A DNA stretch of 64,000 bases from contig NC_015580.1 in the NCBI RefSeq assembly GCF_000253255.1, forward strand, positions 2,059,001 to 2,123,000, in the 5' to 3' direction. Under the pieces are notes generated by a model. It was not told the origin of the DNA and ran no database searches. It saw nothing but the letters and a program-made list of their open reading frames with translations. The position numbers and the translations under genes were made by a program. The stretch comes from Novosphingobium sp. PP1Y (GTDB taxonomy: Bacteria; Pseudomonadota; Alphaproteobacteria; Sphingomonadales; Sphingomonadaceae). Below, piece after piece: positions 25,356 to 34,563 of the stretch (position 1 is the stretch's first letter; each line of letters opens with the position of its first letter).

Positions 25356-25726
25356 GTCGGACTCCTCGAATTCCCATCGGCAGCCCGGATCGCAACGACG
25401 CTCCCCAAGTCGACAAGAAGACGGACTTCGATGGAGTCAGAGTAAGAGAAGCAGGAGAAATATTGAGTTCTTCGCAATCTACGTACTGATCCCTATGATG
25501 CGCACCGATATTCCTATCGACTATTGCAGTTTTGAAAGAACAGCTTCTGATCGCGCTTGCAAAATTCGGGTGGGCTTTCTTGGAAGCGCCTGGCGCAAGG
25601 CTATAGTGGCGCTTCCCGGACAGCGGCAGGCGGTGGCGCCTGCGGTCTGCGCGTTGCATTGATTTACCAATAGTTATTGCAAATGGGCCTAAGCCTGCCG
25701 GATCGCGGGAAGGAGTGGCTACGGGC
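25356..25726. other. Divergent intergenic region
   Basis: 371 bases separate the divergently transcribed chemoreceptor and porin genes. It is A/T-richer than its surroundings, so promoters for both are likely here, but no box is clear enough to mark. AAGGAG at 25709-25714 is the porin ribosome site. Confidence 0.4.
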
Positions 25727-26443
25727 GTGGCATCGAGTGTAAGATCGACAGCGGGCTTTCTCGCATTTGCCCTGGGTGCGATGCCCCTGCCGGCCGCAGG
25801 GAGTGAAAGCGTCGATGGCGCCACGCCTGCCTTCCAGCTCTCTGCGAATGCCAGCATCGTTTCCGACTACCGTTTTCGCGGCATCAGCCTGTCGGGCAAG
25901 GACCCGGCGATCCAGGGCGGTATCGACCTCAGCCATGACAGCGGCCTGTTCATCGGCACCTGGGCTTCGAGCATTGCCGATTCCGGCGGTTCCAACACCG
26001 AGCTCGACCTTTACGGCGGCTATGGCGGCTCTCTCGCCGGCATCGACTATTCGGTTACTGCGCTAGCCTATGTCTATCCAGGTGGCCAGGGCGTGAACTA
26101 CTTCGAGGTTCTGGGTTCGGCCACGACCAGACTGGGGACCGGGAGCGTCGGTCTCGACATGGGCTGGGTGCCCCGGCAGGACAATTTCGGCGGGGACAAC
26201 ATCTACATTGCGGCAAAGGGCCAGGTTCCGCTGGGCAGCCTGCCTGTAAGCATGTTCGGTCATCTCGGTTATGAAAACGGCGATGCCTACGACCGCAAGT
26301 GGGACTGGGAAGCGGGTCTTTCCTATGCGACGGGACCGTTGACCGCATCGCTGTCCTACGTCGATACCAACTATTCCGGTGCCGATGAGGCAGGCCGTTT
26401 CGCCAGGGCGGGCGTCATTGCCTCGCTTGCCGCCAGCTTCTGA
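25727..26443 (+). CDS. TorF family putative porin
   Basis: About 238 residues with an N-terminal signal peptide (ending near PLPAAG) followed by repeated amphipathic beta-strand patterns and the signature SIVSDYRFRGISLSGKDPAIQGG, typical of the TorF (TIGR02001) outer-membrane family. It ends in Phe (LAASF), as outer-membrane barrel proteins do. The GTG at 25715 touches the AAGGAG site, so the GTG at 25727 is the more credible start. The next gene begins 16 bases after its stop. Confidence 0.8.
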   Translation: MASSVRSTAGFLAFALGAMPLPAAGSESVDGATPAFQLSANASIVSDYRFRGISLSGKDPAIQGGIDLSHDSGLFIGTWASSIADSGGSNTELDLYGGYGGSLAGIDYSVTALAYVYPGGQGVNYFEVLGSATTRLGTGSVGLDMGWVPRQDNFGGDNIYIAAKGQVPLGSLPVSMFGHLGYENGDAYDRKWDWEAGLSYATGPLTASLSYVDTNYSGADEAGRFARAGVIASLAASF

Positions 26444-26459
26444 TTGCAGGGTCCACGCC

Positions 26460-27248
26460 ATGTCCCGTCTCTTCCTTTCCGTAGACATGGTCGGCTCGAC
26501 CCAGTTCAAGGCGACCAAGACCGCCAAGGGGCCGGGTGGCTGGATGGAGATCTTCCGCACATTCTTCACCAACTTCCCGCTGATGCTGGTGGGGCAGATG
26601 GGCTTCGAATTCCTCGAGGAGGACGAGACTCCGGCGGTCGATGTCTGGAAAGCCATGGGCGATGAGGTGATCTTCACCGCGCAGCCTTCCAGCGCCGAGG
26701 AATTGACCGGGATCCTGCGCGTCCTGCTGCGCACCATGCGGCTTTACGAAGCCACCCATTTCGAGACGTTGCCATTGCGCCTCAAGGGCACGGCCTGGCT
26801 GGCTGACTTTGCCGAGAACAACATCGCTCTCGAAATCCCGGAACTGTCCTCGGACGATGCCGCGCCGCATCTCGATTTCATCGGGCCGGACCTCGACCTG
26901 GGCTTTCGCCTTTCGAAATATGCCCGTCCGGCCAGTCTCGTGCTATCGCTCGATCTGGTCGAAGCGCTGCTGGGTGCGGACAATCTCTCGACCGTCGCGA
27001 TGTACCTGGTCGGGCGCGAGGAACTGAAGGGCGTGATGTTCGGTCGGCCATATCCGATCGTGTGGATGCACGATGCGGAAGAAGGTTTCGACTTCCTGCC
27101 CTGGGAGCGCGAGAGCTGCCCCTATATCGCCGCCGCGCTCGACGCCCGGCCGGCCAGCGTCGAGCAACTACGCGGCCAGATCGACGACATGCGGCTCTAC
27201 TTGCGCAAGATGCACGGGCTCGAGCGGCCGCCGATCACGCTGGGCTGA
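26460..27248 (+). CDS. Class III nucleotidyl cyclase-like protein
   Basis: 262 residues. FLSVDMVGSTQF (residues 5-16) matches the first metal-binding Asp region of class III adenylate/guanylate cyclases, and VWKAMGDEVIF matches the Gly-Asp-Glu hairpin with the second metal Asp. Further on, LGFRLSKYARPASLVLS aligns with the usual VN-AARL---A-PG-I-VS segment: the Arg is kept but the transition-state Asn is replaced. It may therefore be a divergent cyclase or a nucleotide sensor. ATG 26460 is the start because the domain begins at once. Its end overlaps the phosphatase gene by 14 bases, tail to tail. Confidence 0.65.
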   Translation: MSRLFLSVDMVGSTQFKATKTAKGPGGWMEIFRTFFTNFPLMLVGQMGFEFLEEDETPAVDVWKAMGDEVIFTAQPSSAEELTGILRVLLRTMRLYEATHFETLPLRLKGTAWLADFAENNIALEIPELSSDDAAPHLDFIGPDLDLGFRLSKYARPASLVLSLDLVEALLGADNLSTVAMYLVGREELKGVMFGRPYPIVWMHDAEEGFDFLPWERESCPYIAAALDARPASVEQLRGQIDDMRLYLRKMHGLERPPITLG

Positions 27249-28890
27249 CGGTTTCGCGGGCGCCTTCGTAGCAGACCGTCAGGATCGCGATGTCGTCCGA
27301 CTGCGGCACGGCGCCGACGAATCCGCGCACGCATTGCGCGAGTCCTTCGGCAATCAGTCTGGCGGAAAATTCGGCGCGTGCGCTGGCCAGGGCATCGGCG
27401 ATGCGGGCCGTGGTAAACAGTTCGTCGTTCGCGCCCGTCGCTTCCGAGACGCCGTCGGTGAACAGGACCAGCGCATCGCCTTCGCGCAAGTCGAAATGGC
27501 CGGTGCGAAAGGGAACGTCCTCGAACACGCCGAGCGCCATGCCCTGCTGCTTGGCCAGCCGTTCGACCGATCCATCCGCCCGCACGATGAAGGGCGCCTC
27601 GTGCCCGCCGTCGCTGTATTCCACCTCGCCGCTGCGCAAGTCGAGGATGCCCGCGAAGACGGTCACGAACATCTCCGCGGCATTGTCGCGCGAGAGTTCG
27701 GCGTTGACCCGCTCCATGATCTGGCCGGTCGATCCGCCCGACATGGCGTGCGCCTTGAACAGGGTGGTGGTCATGGCCATGAACAGCGCGGCCGGAACCC
27801 CCTTGCCCGATACGTCGCCGACGACGAAAAACAGGCGGTTTCGGTCGATCAGGAAATAATCGTAGAGGTCGCCGCCCACCTGCTTGGCCGGTTCGAGCAG
27901 GGCGAAAACGTCGAGGTCCGTGCGGTCGGGGAAGGGCGGGAACTTGCGCGGCAACATGCCGATCTGGATGTCGCGCGCGGCGGAAAGCTCGCCTTCCACC
28001 CTTTCGCGCGCCGCCGTCGCTTCGGCAACCTCGACGAGGTAGCGCTGGAGGCGCGCAATCATCCCGGCCATCGCTTCGGCAAGGCTGCCCACTTCATCGC
28101 CCCGGTCGCGGCTGATTTTGCGCATGGCGTCCATTTCGTCCTCGTCGGGCCGGAAGCTGCGCGTCTCCATGTTGCGGGTGAAGGTGGTCAACCGCACCAG
28201 CGGTTCGACGATGCGCGAGACGAGGAACCAGCCGACCGCCATCGACAGCGCGAACAGGGCAATGCCGATCGCGATCGACTTCACGAGCGCCATGTGCAGC
28301 CGCTCGTCCAGCCAGGTCAGGTCGATGTCCGCCCCGATGACGTGGACGCGCCCGTCAGGGCTTTTCACCGGCATGTAGATCGAGCGGAAGCGGCCGAAGG
28401 AATCGCTGTACTCGTCGAAGCGCACCGTGCCGTCGGCGAAGCTGCGATAGAGCTTGTCGGGCGCGGTGTCGTAGAGCGTGAAGAACTTCGTCTCACTGCC
28501 TTGCGCGATTTCGCCGTCGGTGGCGCTGGTAGCCACGGTGCGGATGTCGTCGCCGAACTTCATGTAGGTATAGACATACGTCAGGCCCGAAGCATTGCCG
28601 AAGCGCGACAGGTGCTGCTGGATCTGCCTGTACTCAGCCGGCGTGACCGATTTCGCATCGCGGATGCGCCGGTGGTATCCATCGGGGATGATCTCGCGCA
28701 CGGCATTCGTCGCGATCCGCAGCTTGCCGTCGATGCCCGTGAGGATCTCGTTGCGGTCGGTACTGTAGAGGACAGCGGTATAGACCGTTGCGGAAACCAG
28801 GTTGAGTACAAAGAGCAGGAGCAGCAGTTGCGGCTTGAGGCCGAACCTGCGCACCCTTTGCGCTCCATCCATGGTCGCCACGAAAATCAT
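27235..28890 (-). CDS. Membrane SpoIIE/PP2C-type serine phosphatase (RsbU-like) with extracytoplasmic sensor
   Basis: 551 residues. TM1 is about 20-42, followed by an extracytoplasmic domain (43-200), TM2 (202-225), HAMP (226-285) and a coiled linker. The PP2C/SpoIIE domain (305-545) shows its metal motifs: GGDLYD at 339, VGDVSGKG at 357, TDG at 478 and the Asp pair at 532. Such enzymes dephosphorylate STAS antagonists in partner-switching. The extracytoplasmic part resembles that of the 31611-32873 protein (LTY[VL]YT and GAD[IV][DN]). The start could also be ATG 28872. It is divergent from the transporter gene, 106 bases away. Confidence 0.9.
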   Translation of the reverse strand: MIFVATMDGAQRVRRFGLKPQLLLLLFVLNLVSATVYTAVLYSTDRNEILTGIDGKLRIATNAVREIIPDGYHRRIRDAKSVTPAEYRQIQQHLSRFGNASGLTYVYTYMKFGDDIRTVATSATDGEIAQGSETKFFTLYDTAPDKLYRSFADGTVRFDEYSDSFGRFRSIYMPVKSPDGRVHVIGADIDLTWLDERLHMALVKSIAIGIALFALSMAVGWFLVSRIVEPLVRLTTFTRNMETRSFRPDEDEMDAMRKISRDRGDEVGSLAEAMAGMIARLQRYLVEVAEATAARERVEGELSAARDIQIGMLPRKFPPFPDRTDLDVFALLEPAKQVGGDLYDYFLIDRNRLFFVVGDVSGKGVPAALFMAMTTTLFKAHAMSGGSTGQIMERVNAELSRDNAAEMFVTVFAGILDLRSGEVEYSDGGHEAPFIVRADGSVERLAKQQGMALGVFEDVPFRTGHFDLREGDALVLFTDGVSEATGANDELFTTARIADALASARAEFSARLIAEGLAQCVRGFVGAVPQSDDIAILTVCYEGARETVSPA

Positions 28891-28938
28891 CCCCCCGATA
28901 CTGTGCCTGATAACGCGATAGAAACGGAATAAGCCCTA

Positions 28939-28967
28939 TTGCAGCGATACTTGCAAAAATTGATTAA
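28939..28967 (+). promoter_or_regulatory. Possible promoter of the transporter-sensor operon
   Basis: TTGCAG at 28939-28944 and GATTAA at 28962-28967 have 17-base spacing, 29 bases before the TTG start. The -10 box is weak. The GATTAAGC(C/T)GG part recurs upstream of the kinase gene at 34878. Confidence 0.3.
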
Positions 28968-28996
28968 GCCGGACCGCGACATTGGTGGGGAGAACA

Positions 28997-31621
28997 TTGC
29001 TCGATTTCGTTAACCGCCTCTTCCGGCTCGAGCGCGGTGAATGGCCCCGACTTATCCAGTTCGGCCTGTTCGGATTCCTGTTGCAGATGGGCATGGGGGT
29101 CGGTTTCAGTGCCGGCGATGCCGCATTCCTGAGCAATGTCGGCGCGGACCGCCTGCCGCTGGTGTTCATGCTGACGCCGGCGGTCATGCTGCTCTACACG
29201 GTGCTGTTTTCCTACCTGCTCGTGCGTTTTTCGATCGATCGCATGGTCGATCTGACCCTGGCCGCGCTGGTCGCGGGCGGAGTGGCATTCTGGGCCCTGA
29301 TCGATGCCGGACTGCCGCCGGATTGGCAGGTTCCGCTCTATTTCGCGGTAAAGCTCTACCTGGCGATGTGGTACATCGCGCTCTACTCGCTGTTCTGGAA
29401 TTATACCGACGCCTATTTCGCGATACAGGACGCCAAGCGACTTTTCCCGCTCTTCGCCGCGTTCTGCGCGCTCGGTACGGCCTGCGGCGCGATGCTGGTG
29501 GGCCTGCTGGCAGAGAGCGTGGCGGTGCAGGACTTCTTCCTGCTGTGGGCCGCCATCGCCATGGCAACCGCGCCACTGGCCGCTCTTTTGCGCCGGCGCT
29601 GGAGCCAGATTGCCGAGAGCGACAGCGATCTCGAGGAAGAATCGGGCGGTGCCCTGAGCCAGCTTGCAGCGGTCGGCCGCGCCTTTGGCCGGTCGCGCTA
29701 TACGATGGTCTTCACGCTGGTGCTCTTCGTCACCTTGTTGATGACCAATCTTGCCGAGTACCAGTATTCGATGGTGCTACAGGAAGGCCGCGACGAGGCG
29801 GCCCTGGCATCGCTGTTCGGCACGCTCTACGCGGCAGCCAACCTGTTCAACCTCGTGACCTGCCTTTTCGTGTTCAACCGATTGGTGGCGCGGCTGGGCG
29901 TGCGCAATGTCGCCTTCATCCAGCCGCTGACCTACTTTGCGGTGTTCGGGTGGTTCTTCCTGCAGGGGGGGACGGGCGCTGCGCTTGCGGCTTTCTTCGC
30001 CTATCACGGGGTCCTGACCTCGATCGAGTACAACAACCAGAACCTGCTGTTCAATGCCGTCCCCTCGCGGGTGAAGCGGCCGCTGCGCACGGTGATGGAG
30101 GGCATGGCCGAGCCGCTCGCCAGCCTCGTCTCGGGCGGCTTCCTGATCTACGCGGCCAGCCAGATCGACATGCGCGAGCTTTCGGGCATCGGGATCATCG
30201 TGGGCGCGACGCTTGTTGCCGTCGTTGTCGCGCTGCGCCAGCTCTATCCTTCGGCGATGGCTGCCAACATGCGGCAGGGCTGGATGAACTTCGGCGGGCG
30301 CGGCGTGCTTTCCCCGCAGTTCGAACCCGAGGCAAGGAGCCTGCTCGCCAGGGCCGCCGCAGGTGAAGGAGACAGTGCGCAGATCGCCGCGCGCCTGCTG
30401 GGCGAAGCTCCCGTTAGCGGGTCTGCTGCATCGCAGGGGCCCGATATCGATGCCCTTTTGGCACAGCTCACGCTGGGCGATCCGGCGAAGTGCATCGGCG
30501 TTGCCGAGGCCATCGACCGGTTGGCAACGCGCGAGGACGTGCACATCGTCCCGCCTCTGGCGCGGTGTCTTCCGAAATTGGAGCGCGACGAACGGCGGCG
30601 GATGATCCGGCTGCTCGGCCGGATCGCGGACAGCGAATCCATTCCCGACATTCTCGAGGCGGCCACCGAACTGGCGCCAAGGGCGCGGCGCGCAATTGCG
30701 ACGATGCTGACGGAGCTGGGCGAGACGGCGATCCCCCGCTTGCTGGGCGGGATGCGCGACCGGGCCTTGGCTTATCGGTCCCGCGCTATCGCGGCACGCG
30801 CGCTGGCGCAGATTTCCTACGCCCAGTTTGCCGCCAACCTCGATCGTCTCGTGACCGGCGAACTGGATGAAGCCTCGCGCCTCGGCCATACGGCGAGCCT
30901 GCTCGACCTCCACGCCGGCACGCACCGCTCCGTCGCACTGCTGGCGCGTGCCCAGCGCGAGCGGGCGGAAGCTGCGATAGACTTCGTGCTGGAACTTCTT
31001 GCAATCGGCGGGCTGCTGCCGAATTTCGATCTCCTGATCGTCTCGCTCCATTCCGCCAACCCCAAGGTGCGGGGCAACGCGGTGGAGGCAATCGAGAGCA
31101 GCGTTCCTCGCCACTATCTGCGCCTGCTCGGACCGCTCCTGCACGGCGAAGCGCAGCCGCGTGAGGGCGCGCAAATCGATGTCGAACAGGTTCTCGTAGA
31201 GGCTCTCGCCAGCGGCCAGGCAATGGAAATGACTTTGGCGGCTGACGTTCTCCATGACCGTCTGGACGCCGCTGGCTTCACCCAGCGTCTCAAGGCGGTG
31301 ATCCGCGAAGGCATGCCCGAAATGGTGCGCCGCCATGTCCTTGATCTCCTGGAGATCGACGGCGCTACCCGGCCGCATTCGCTCGATCTGCTGGCGGCTC
31401 TGGCGGACCATCCCGAGGTTGGCGGTGCTACGCTCGAAGCGCTGGGTGCTGCGGTACTGTGCGCCGTCTTCGAGAAGCCGGAAGGCGGGGCCCTTGCAGG
31501 GGAGGCTGGGGGCTCCCCGTTCTGGATCGCCCATCGCGATCTGGGCGAAGTCGCCGCGCGCTTCCCCGAACTGGCACTGGTCATGCTCAAGTCACAGGAC
31601 GGTCGGCAATATGCGGCCTAG
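28997..31621 (+). CDS. ATP/ADP translocase (NTT/MFS)-like transporter fused to HEAT repeats
   Basis: 874 residues. The first 410 or so contain about 12 hydrophobic helices resembling the NTT/Npt nucleotide transporter fold. Thereafter the protein is soluble and helical, with HEAT-like repeats to the C-terminus (for example LGRIADSESIPDILEAATELAPRARRAIA). NTT relatives exchange ATP for ADP in parasites and plastids; in free-living bacteria the HEAT-fused forms have no settled role. GGGGAG sits 5 bases before TTG 28997; the TTG at 28982 lacks a site. The next gene overlaps its end by 11 bases. It leads a four-gene coupled operon. Confidence 0.8.
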   Translation: MLDFVNRLFRLERGEWPRLIQFGLFGFLLQMGMGVGFSAGDAAFLSNVGADRLPLVFMLTPAVMLLYTVLFSYLLVRFSIDRMVDLTLAALVAGGVAFWALIDAGLPPDWQVPLYFAVKLYLAMWYIALYSLFWNYTDAYFAIQDAKRLFPLFAAFCALGTACGAMLVGLLAESVAVQDFFLLWAAIAMATAPLAALLRRRWSQIAESDSDLEEESGGALSQLAAVGRAFGRSRYTMVFTLVLFVTLLMTNLAEYQYSMVLQEGRDEAALASLFGTLYAAANLFNLVTCLFVFNRLVARLGVRNVAFIQPLTYFAVFGWFFLQGGTGAALAAFFAYHGVLTSIEYNNQNLLFNAVPSRVKRPLRTVMEGMAEPLASLVSGGFLIYAASQIDMRELSGIGIIVGATLVAVVVALRQLYPSAMAANMRQGWMNFGGRGVLSPQFEPEARSLLARAAAGEGDSAQIAARLLGEAPVSGSAASQGPDIDALLAQLTLGDPAKCIGVAEAIDRLATREDVHIVPPLARCLPKLERDERRRMIRLLGRIADSESIPDILEAATELAPRARRAIATMLTELGETAIPRLLGGMRDRALAYRSRAIAARALAQISYAQFAANLDRLVTGELDEASRLGHTASLLDLHAGTHRSVALLARAQRERAEAAIDFVLELLAIGGLLPNFDLLIVSLHSANPKVRGNAVEAIESSVPRHYLRLLGPLLHGEAQPREGAQIDVEQVLVEALASGQAMEMTLAADVLHDRLDAAGFTQRLKAVIREGMPEMVRRHVLDLLEIDGATRPHSLDLLAALADHPEVGGATLEALGAAVLCAVFEKPEGGALAGEAGGSPFWIAHRDLGEVAARFPELALVMLKSQDGRQYAA

Positions 31622-32873
31622 AAGCGTGCCGATCAAAGCGCTGCTGCTGCGCACTTTCCTGCCTGCGGTCGTCGTCGTGGCGGTTCTGCTGGCGGTGTTC
31701 GTCTACAACTGGCTCTACGCTTCGATCCTCGAGGGCTTCGAGCGCAAGCTGGTGACGACGAGCGCGCTTGCCGGCGCGATGGTCGATCCGGCAGATCACG
31801 ATGCCCTCATCGCAGTGGCCTTCGAGGGCGGAGACGCGCAGGCAGCCGAGGCCAGCACTGCCTATCGCCGCAATGTCGAGCCCATGCAGCGTATCCGCAA
31901 GGAACTGGACCTGACCTACCTCTATACCCAGGTGAACGGCGGCCCGGCGGACATCCTCTATATTCTCGATGCCTCGACGGGGGAGGATCATTCTCCGCTC
32001 GGTTCCAGCGACGACTTGCCCGACGAGACGGCCGAAGGTCTCAGGCGGGTCGAGGATACCGGATCGATCTATGTTTCTCCGATCGAGTACCAGGAACAGT
32101 GGGGCCTGCTGAAGACGGGGGCAGCCCCGGTCAGAGGCGCGGGCGGGCGCATCGCGGCGTCGGCCGGGGCGGACGTCAATGTCTCGGTCATACAGGTCGC
32201 CACTCAGAATGCGCTGTTCATGAGCGCGATGATCGGTGTTGGCTCGGTGCTTGCCTGCCTGCTCGTCTCACTGGCGCTCGTGCGGCGTATTGCCGGGCCC
32301 ATCGAGGCGCTTACAGAAGAGACCCTGCAGGTTGCGGCGGGTCGCGGGCACAGTGCGGCGCAAGGGTCTGCGCCGCGTGAAGTCACCGTCCTGCGCAAAG
32401 CCCTGCTTGAACGTGCGGCGGAGATTTCCTGCGAGTTGCAGGCGCGCAGGGAGCGCAGCGTGCAGGAAGACGCTCGCGCCCATGCAGGGTTGCTGGCAAG
32501 CGGATCCGGCATCGGACCGGGCCAGCCGGTGATCCTGCTGTCCGGTGCTCGCCGCGTGATTGCCTGGACGCCCGGCGATCCCGCCGATGCGCGCACGGTT
32601 CTTGCCCAGCGCGCCATGGCGCGCCTCGCACAAGCGATGGCCGAGAATCCGGCGCTCTGCGCGGACTGGGCCATGCTCGCTGACTGCGATCAGGGCGCTT
32701 GCCTGGTGGTTGACGGCACAGCTGGCTGGGTTGAATGGATTGGAACGCCCCAGGCCGGGCTTCGCGTTGCAGGCCGGCACGCCGATCCCGGCCGCTTCGA
32801 TCCGAAGGAGCGCGTCTCGTTCGTCTCGCTGACGGGCGGCGAGTTCGTCGTATGGCCGGGAGAAGCACGATGA
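31611..32873 (+). CDS. Membrane sensor with extracytoplasmic domain, HAMP-like linker and unknown cytoplasmic domain
   Basis: 420 residues. TM1 is about 10-33, the extracytoplasmic domain 36-198 and TM2 201-224, followed by a HAMP-like IAGPIEALTEETLQVAAGR and a coiled, then globular, cytoplasmic part (about 250-420) I do not recognise. There are no kinase, cyclase or phosphatase motifs. The outside domain (LDLTYLYTQVNGG...ASAGADVNV) is related to that of the SpoIIE phosphatase encoded divergently. ATG 31611 overlaps the transporter stop, and the downstream gene starts on its own stop (ATGA). Confidence 0.7.
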   Translation: MRPRSVPIKALLLRTFLPAVVVVAVLLAVFVYNWLYASILEGFERKLVTTSALAGAMVDPADHDALIAVAFEGGDAQAAEASTAYRRNVEPMQRIRKELDLTYLYTQVNGGPADILYILDASTGEDHSPLGSSDDLPDETAEGLRRVEDTGSIYVSPIEYQEQWGLLKTGAAPVRGAGGRIAASAGADVNVSVIQVATQNALFMSAMIGVGSVLACLLVSLALVRRIAGPIEALTEETLQVAAGRGHSAAQGSAPREVTVLRKALLERAAEISCELQARRERSVQEDARAHAGLLASGSGIGPGQPVILLSGARRVIAWTPGDPADARTVLAQRAMARLAQAMAENPALCADWAMLADCDQGACLVVDGTAGWVEWIGTPQAGLRVAGRHADPGRFDPKERVSFVSLTGGEFVVWPGEAR

Positions 32874-33259
32874 TCGCGGCGCAGGTCGTTGCCGAGGCCC
32901 TGGCACTTGCAGCCTGTCCGCCGTTCGACCGGCTGACCGAAACCGAGCTGCTGCTTGTCGCCAGCCATGCCCGCCGCTTCGAATATGAACCGGGTGAGAC
33001 GGTCCTTGCAGGTGGAGCGGTGGCGCAGCGGCTGGTCACGGTGGTCGGCGGCTCGGTTGTCGTTGAGGGCAGGCAGGCGCCCGCGGTATTCGATGCGCCG
33101 TCCGCGCTGTTCGGTCTGCCGACGCGGGCTGACTACATCGCGGGAGGAAGGGGGGCGCAAGTCTTGTGCCTGGCAAGGCCGCACCTTTTCACCATCGCGC
33201 GCGAGTGTCCCGATTTCGTGGTGGGCCTCGCCGCGATCCGGGCCGGGGCTGACGCATGA
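32870..33259 (+). CDS. Small cyclic-nucleotide-binding-like (CRP-type) domain protein
   Basis: 129 residues made of one beta-roll-like domain. FDRLTETELLLVASHARRFEYEPGETVLAGGAVAQRLVTVVGGSVVV follows the opening pattern of CRP/cNMP-binding domains. The phosphate-binding cassette (normally FGE...R.A) is degenerate (SALFGLPTRADYIAG), and there is no DNA-binding domain. Starts and stops overlap neighbours by ATGA at both ends, implying fixed stoichiometry with the two sensor proteins. It may sense a nucleotide or serve as a structural module. Confidence 0.65.
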   Translation: MIAAQVVAEALALAACPPFDRLTETELLLVASHARRFEYEPGETVLAGGAVAQRLVTVVGGSVVVEGRQAPAVFDAPSALFGLPTRADYIAGGRGAQVLCLARPHLFTIARECPDFVVGLAAIRAGADA

Positions 33260-34563
33260 CGATCCGCTCGATAATCCTGCTGCTGGCCGTGCCGCTGTTT
33301 CTTGCGCTGGCGCTCGTCAACGGGGCGCTGCTCTATTCGCAGGAGCGCACGGAACTGGAGCATGCACTTCGCGAACAGGCCCTGGCGACGGCTGTTACGG
33401 TTGCAGAATTTACACGCGAAATGACCGATCCGGGCAAGACCCTTGCCCAGCCCAACCGCCGCGAGGCGCTTGAGGCTGCCCTTGCGCATGTCGAGGGACT
33501 GGGCGCCCTCTATCTCGTCGAGGCGGACCGACCGGCTCTTGCGCTCAAGTCGGGGGGGCAGGAATGGGATCTCACGGCGCTGGCCCGGCCGAGCCGGCCT
33601 TCCGTTCGGACGATGGTGCAGGACGGCGCGGAAGGCTGGGTGATCGGGCTTGCACCGGCAGGGGAGGGTCGTTTCGTCGCAGCGCGCTTCAGCCGCGCTC
33701 CGATGGCAGAGCACTTGCGCCTCATTCGCCGGGACGTGGTGCTGATCGCTCTGGGGCTGATTGCCCTGGCGAGCGCGCTTGCCATTTTCGTTGCCCGCCG
33801 CCTGACCCGCGAACTGGACCTGAGCAGACGCGCGCTGTCGGGACATGTTCCGGACGGCAAAGTGAGATGGCGTATCCGCGAGGCGCAGGATCTTGCCGGG
33901 GCGGTGAGGCTCATGGATGCCAGCGGCGAAGCTGCCGAACTTCGGGCAACGCTCGTCGAGGTCCGCAAGGGCCGCACACGAAGCCTCGCAAACGCCTTGG
34001 AGAATGCGCGCGCGGTGGAATTCGCACCCTGCGCCTGCCGCACCGCGGACGCCGTCATTGCGATGCGCGCCTCCGGCGCCATTCCGGCGGGAAGTTTCTT
34101 CGCCTTTGCCGACATGGAGCAGGGCGGCGCCGTCGTGCTGGGGCGCTGCGAGGATGCGGACCCTGTCGATGCACTGGCAGCGGCCTGCCATGTCCGGCGA
34201 TTGATCGAGGCATCCGCTTCGCAGGCTGAACTCGGCCGCGCGCTGGACCTTGCGGGCCAACTTTATGCTCTTTCGGATCTGGTCGTGCACGAATGGCGTG
34301 CGCCATTGGCCAAAGGGGCCTTGCAGCTGGTGACGCTTGCGCAAGCCGATGAAGCGGAGCGTGCGCGGGTTTACCTCAAGGCCGCGCGCGGTATCGGGCC
34401 CGATGAATGGCTGGCCAGTCTCGATGCGCTCCTGAAGCCGACTGGCATCTTCGCCGTGATCGGCCCTCCGTGCTCAACCGACTGCGGCGAGAGCGGAAAC
34501 GAGGTCAGGTTCGATCGCAAAGATAGCGGTGAAGCCGCTGATATCGAACACTTCACGCACTGA
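33256..34563 (+). CDS. Membrane sensor-like protein of unknown output
   Basis: 435 residues. TM1 is about 4-27, an extracytoplasmic segment runs from about 28 to 155, TM2 is about 160-178 and a HAMP-like stretch follows. The cytoplasmic region (200-435) has a possible helical dimerisation part (ELGRALDLAGQLYALSDLVVHEW) but no recognised catalytic motif. It is translationally coupled to the preceding gene (ATGA). Its last 30 codons overlap the 3' end of the convergent STAS gene. Confidence 0.65.
   Translation: MTIRSIILLLAVPLFLALALVNGALLYSQERTELEHALREQALATAVTVAEFTREMTDPGKTLAQPNRREALEAALAHVEGLGALYLVEADRPALALKSGGQEWDLTALARPSRPSVRTMVQDGAEGWVIGLAPAGEGRFVAARFSRAPMAEHLRLIRRDVVLIALGLIALASALAIFVARRLTRELDLSRRALSGHVPDGKVRWRIREAQDLAGAVRLMDASGEAAELRATLVEVRKGRTRSLANALENARAVEFAPCACRTADAVIAMRASGAIPAGSFFAFADMEQGGAVVLGRCEDADPVDALAAACHVRRLIEASASQAELGRALDLAGQLYALSDLVVHEWRAPLAKGALQLVTLAQADEAERARVYLKAARGIGPDEWLASLDALLKPTGIFAVIGPPCSTDCGESGNEVRFDRKDSGEAADIEHFTH

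Noticed and set aside
31335..31610. A longer N-terminus for the 420-residue sensor
   Set aside because: The extra codons are a shadow of the transporter's HEAT region. The ATG at 31611 directly precedes the first membrane helix.
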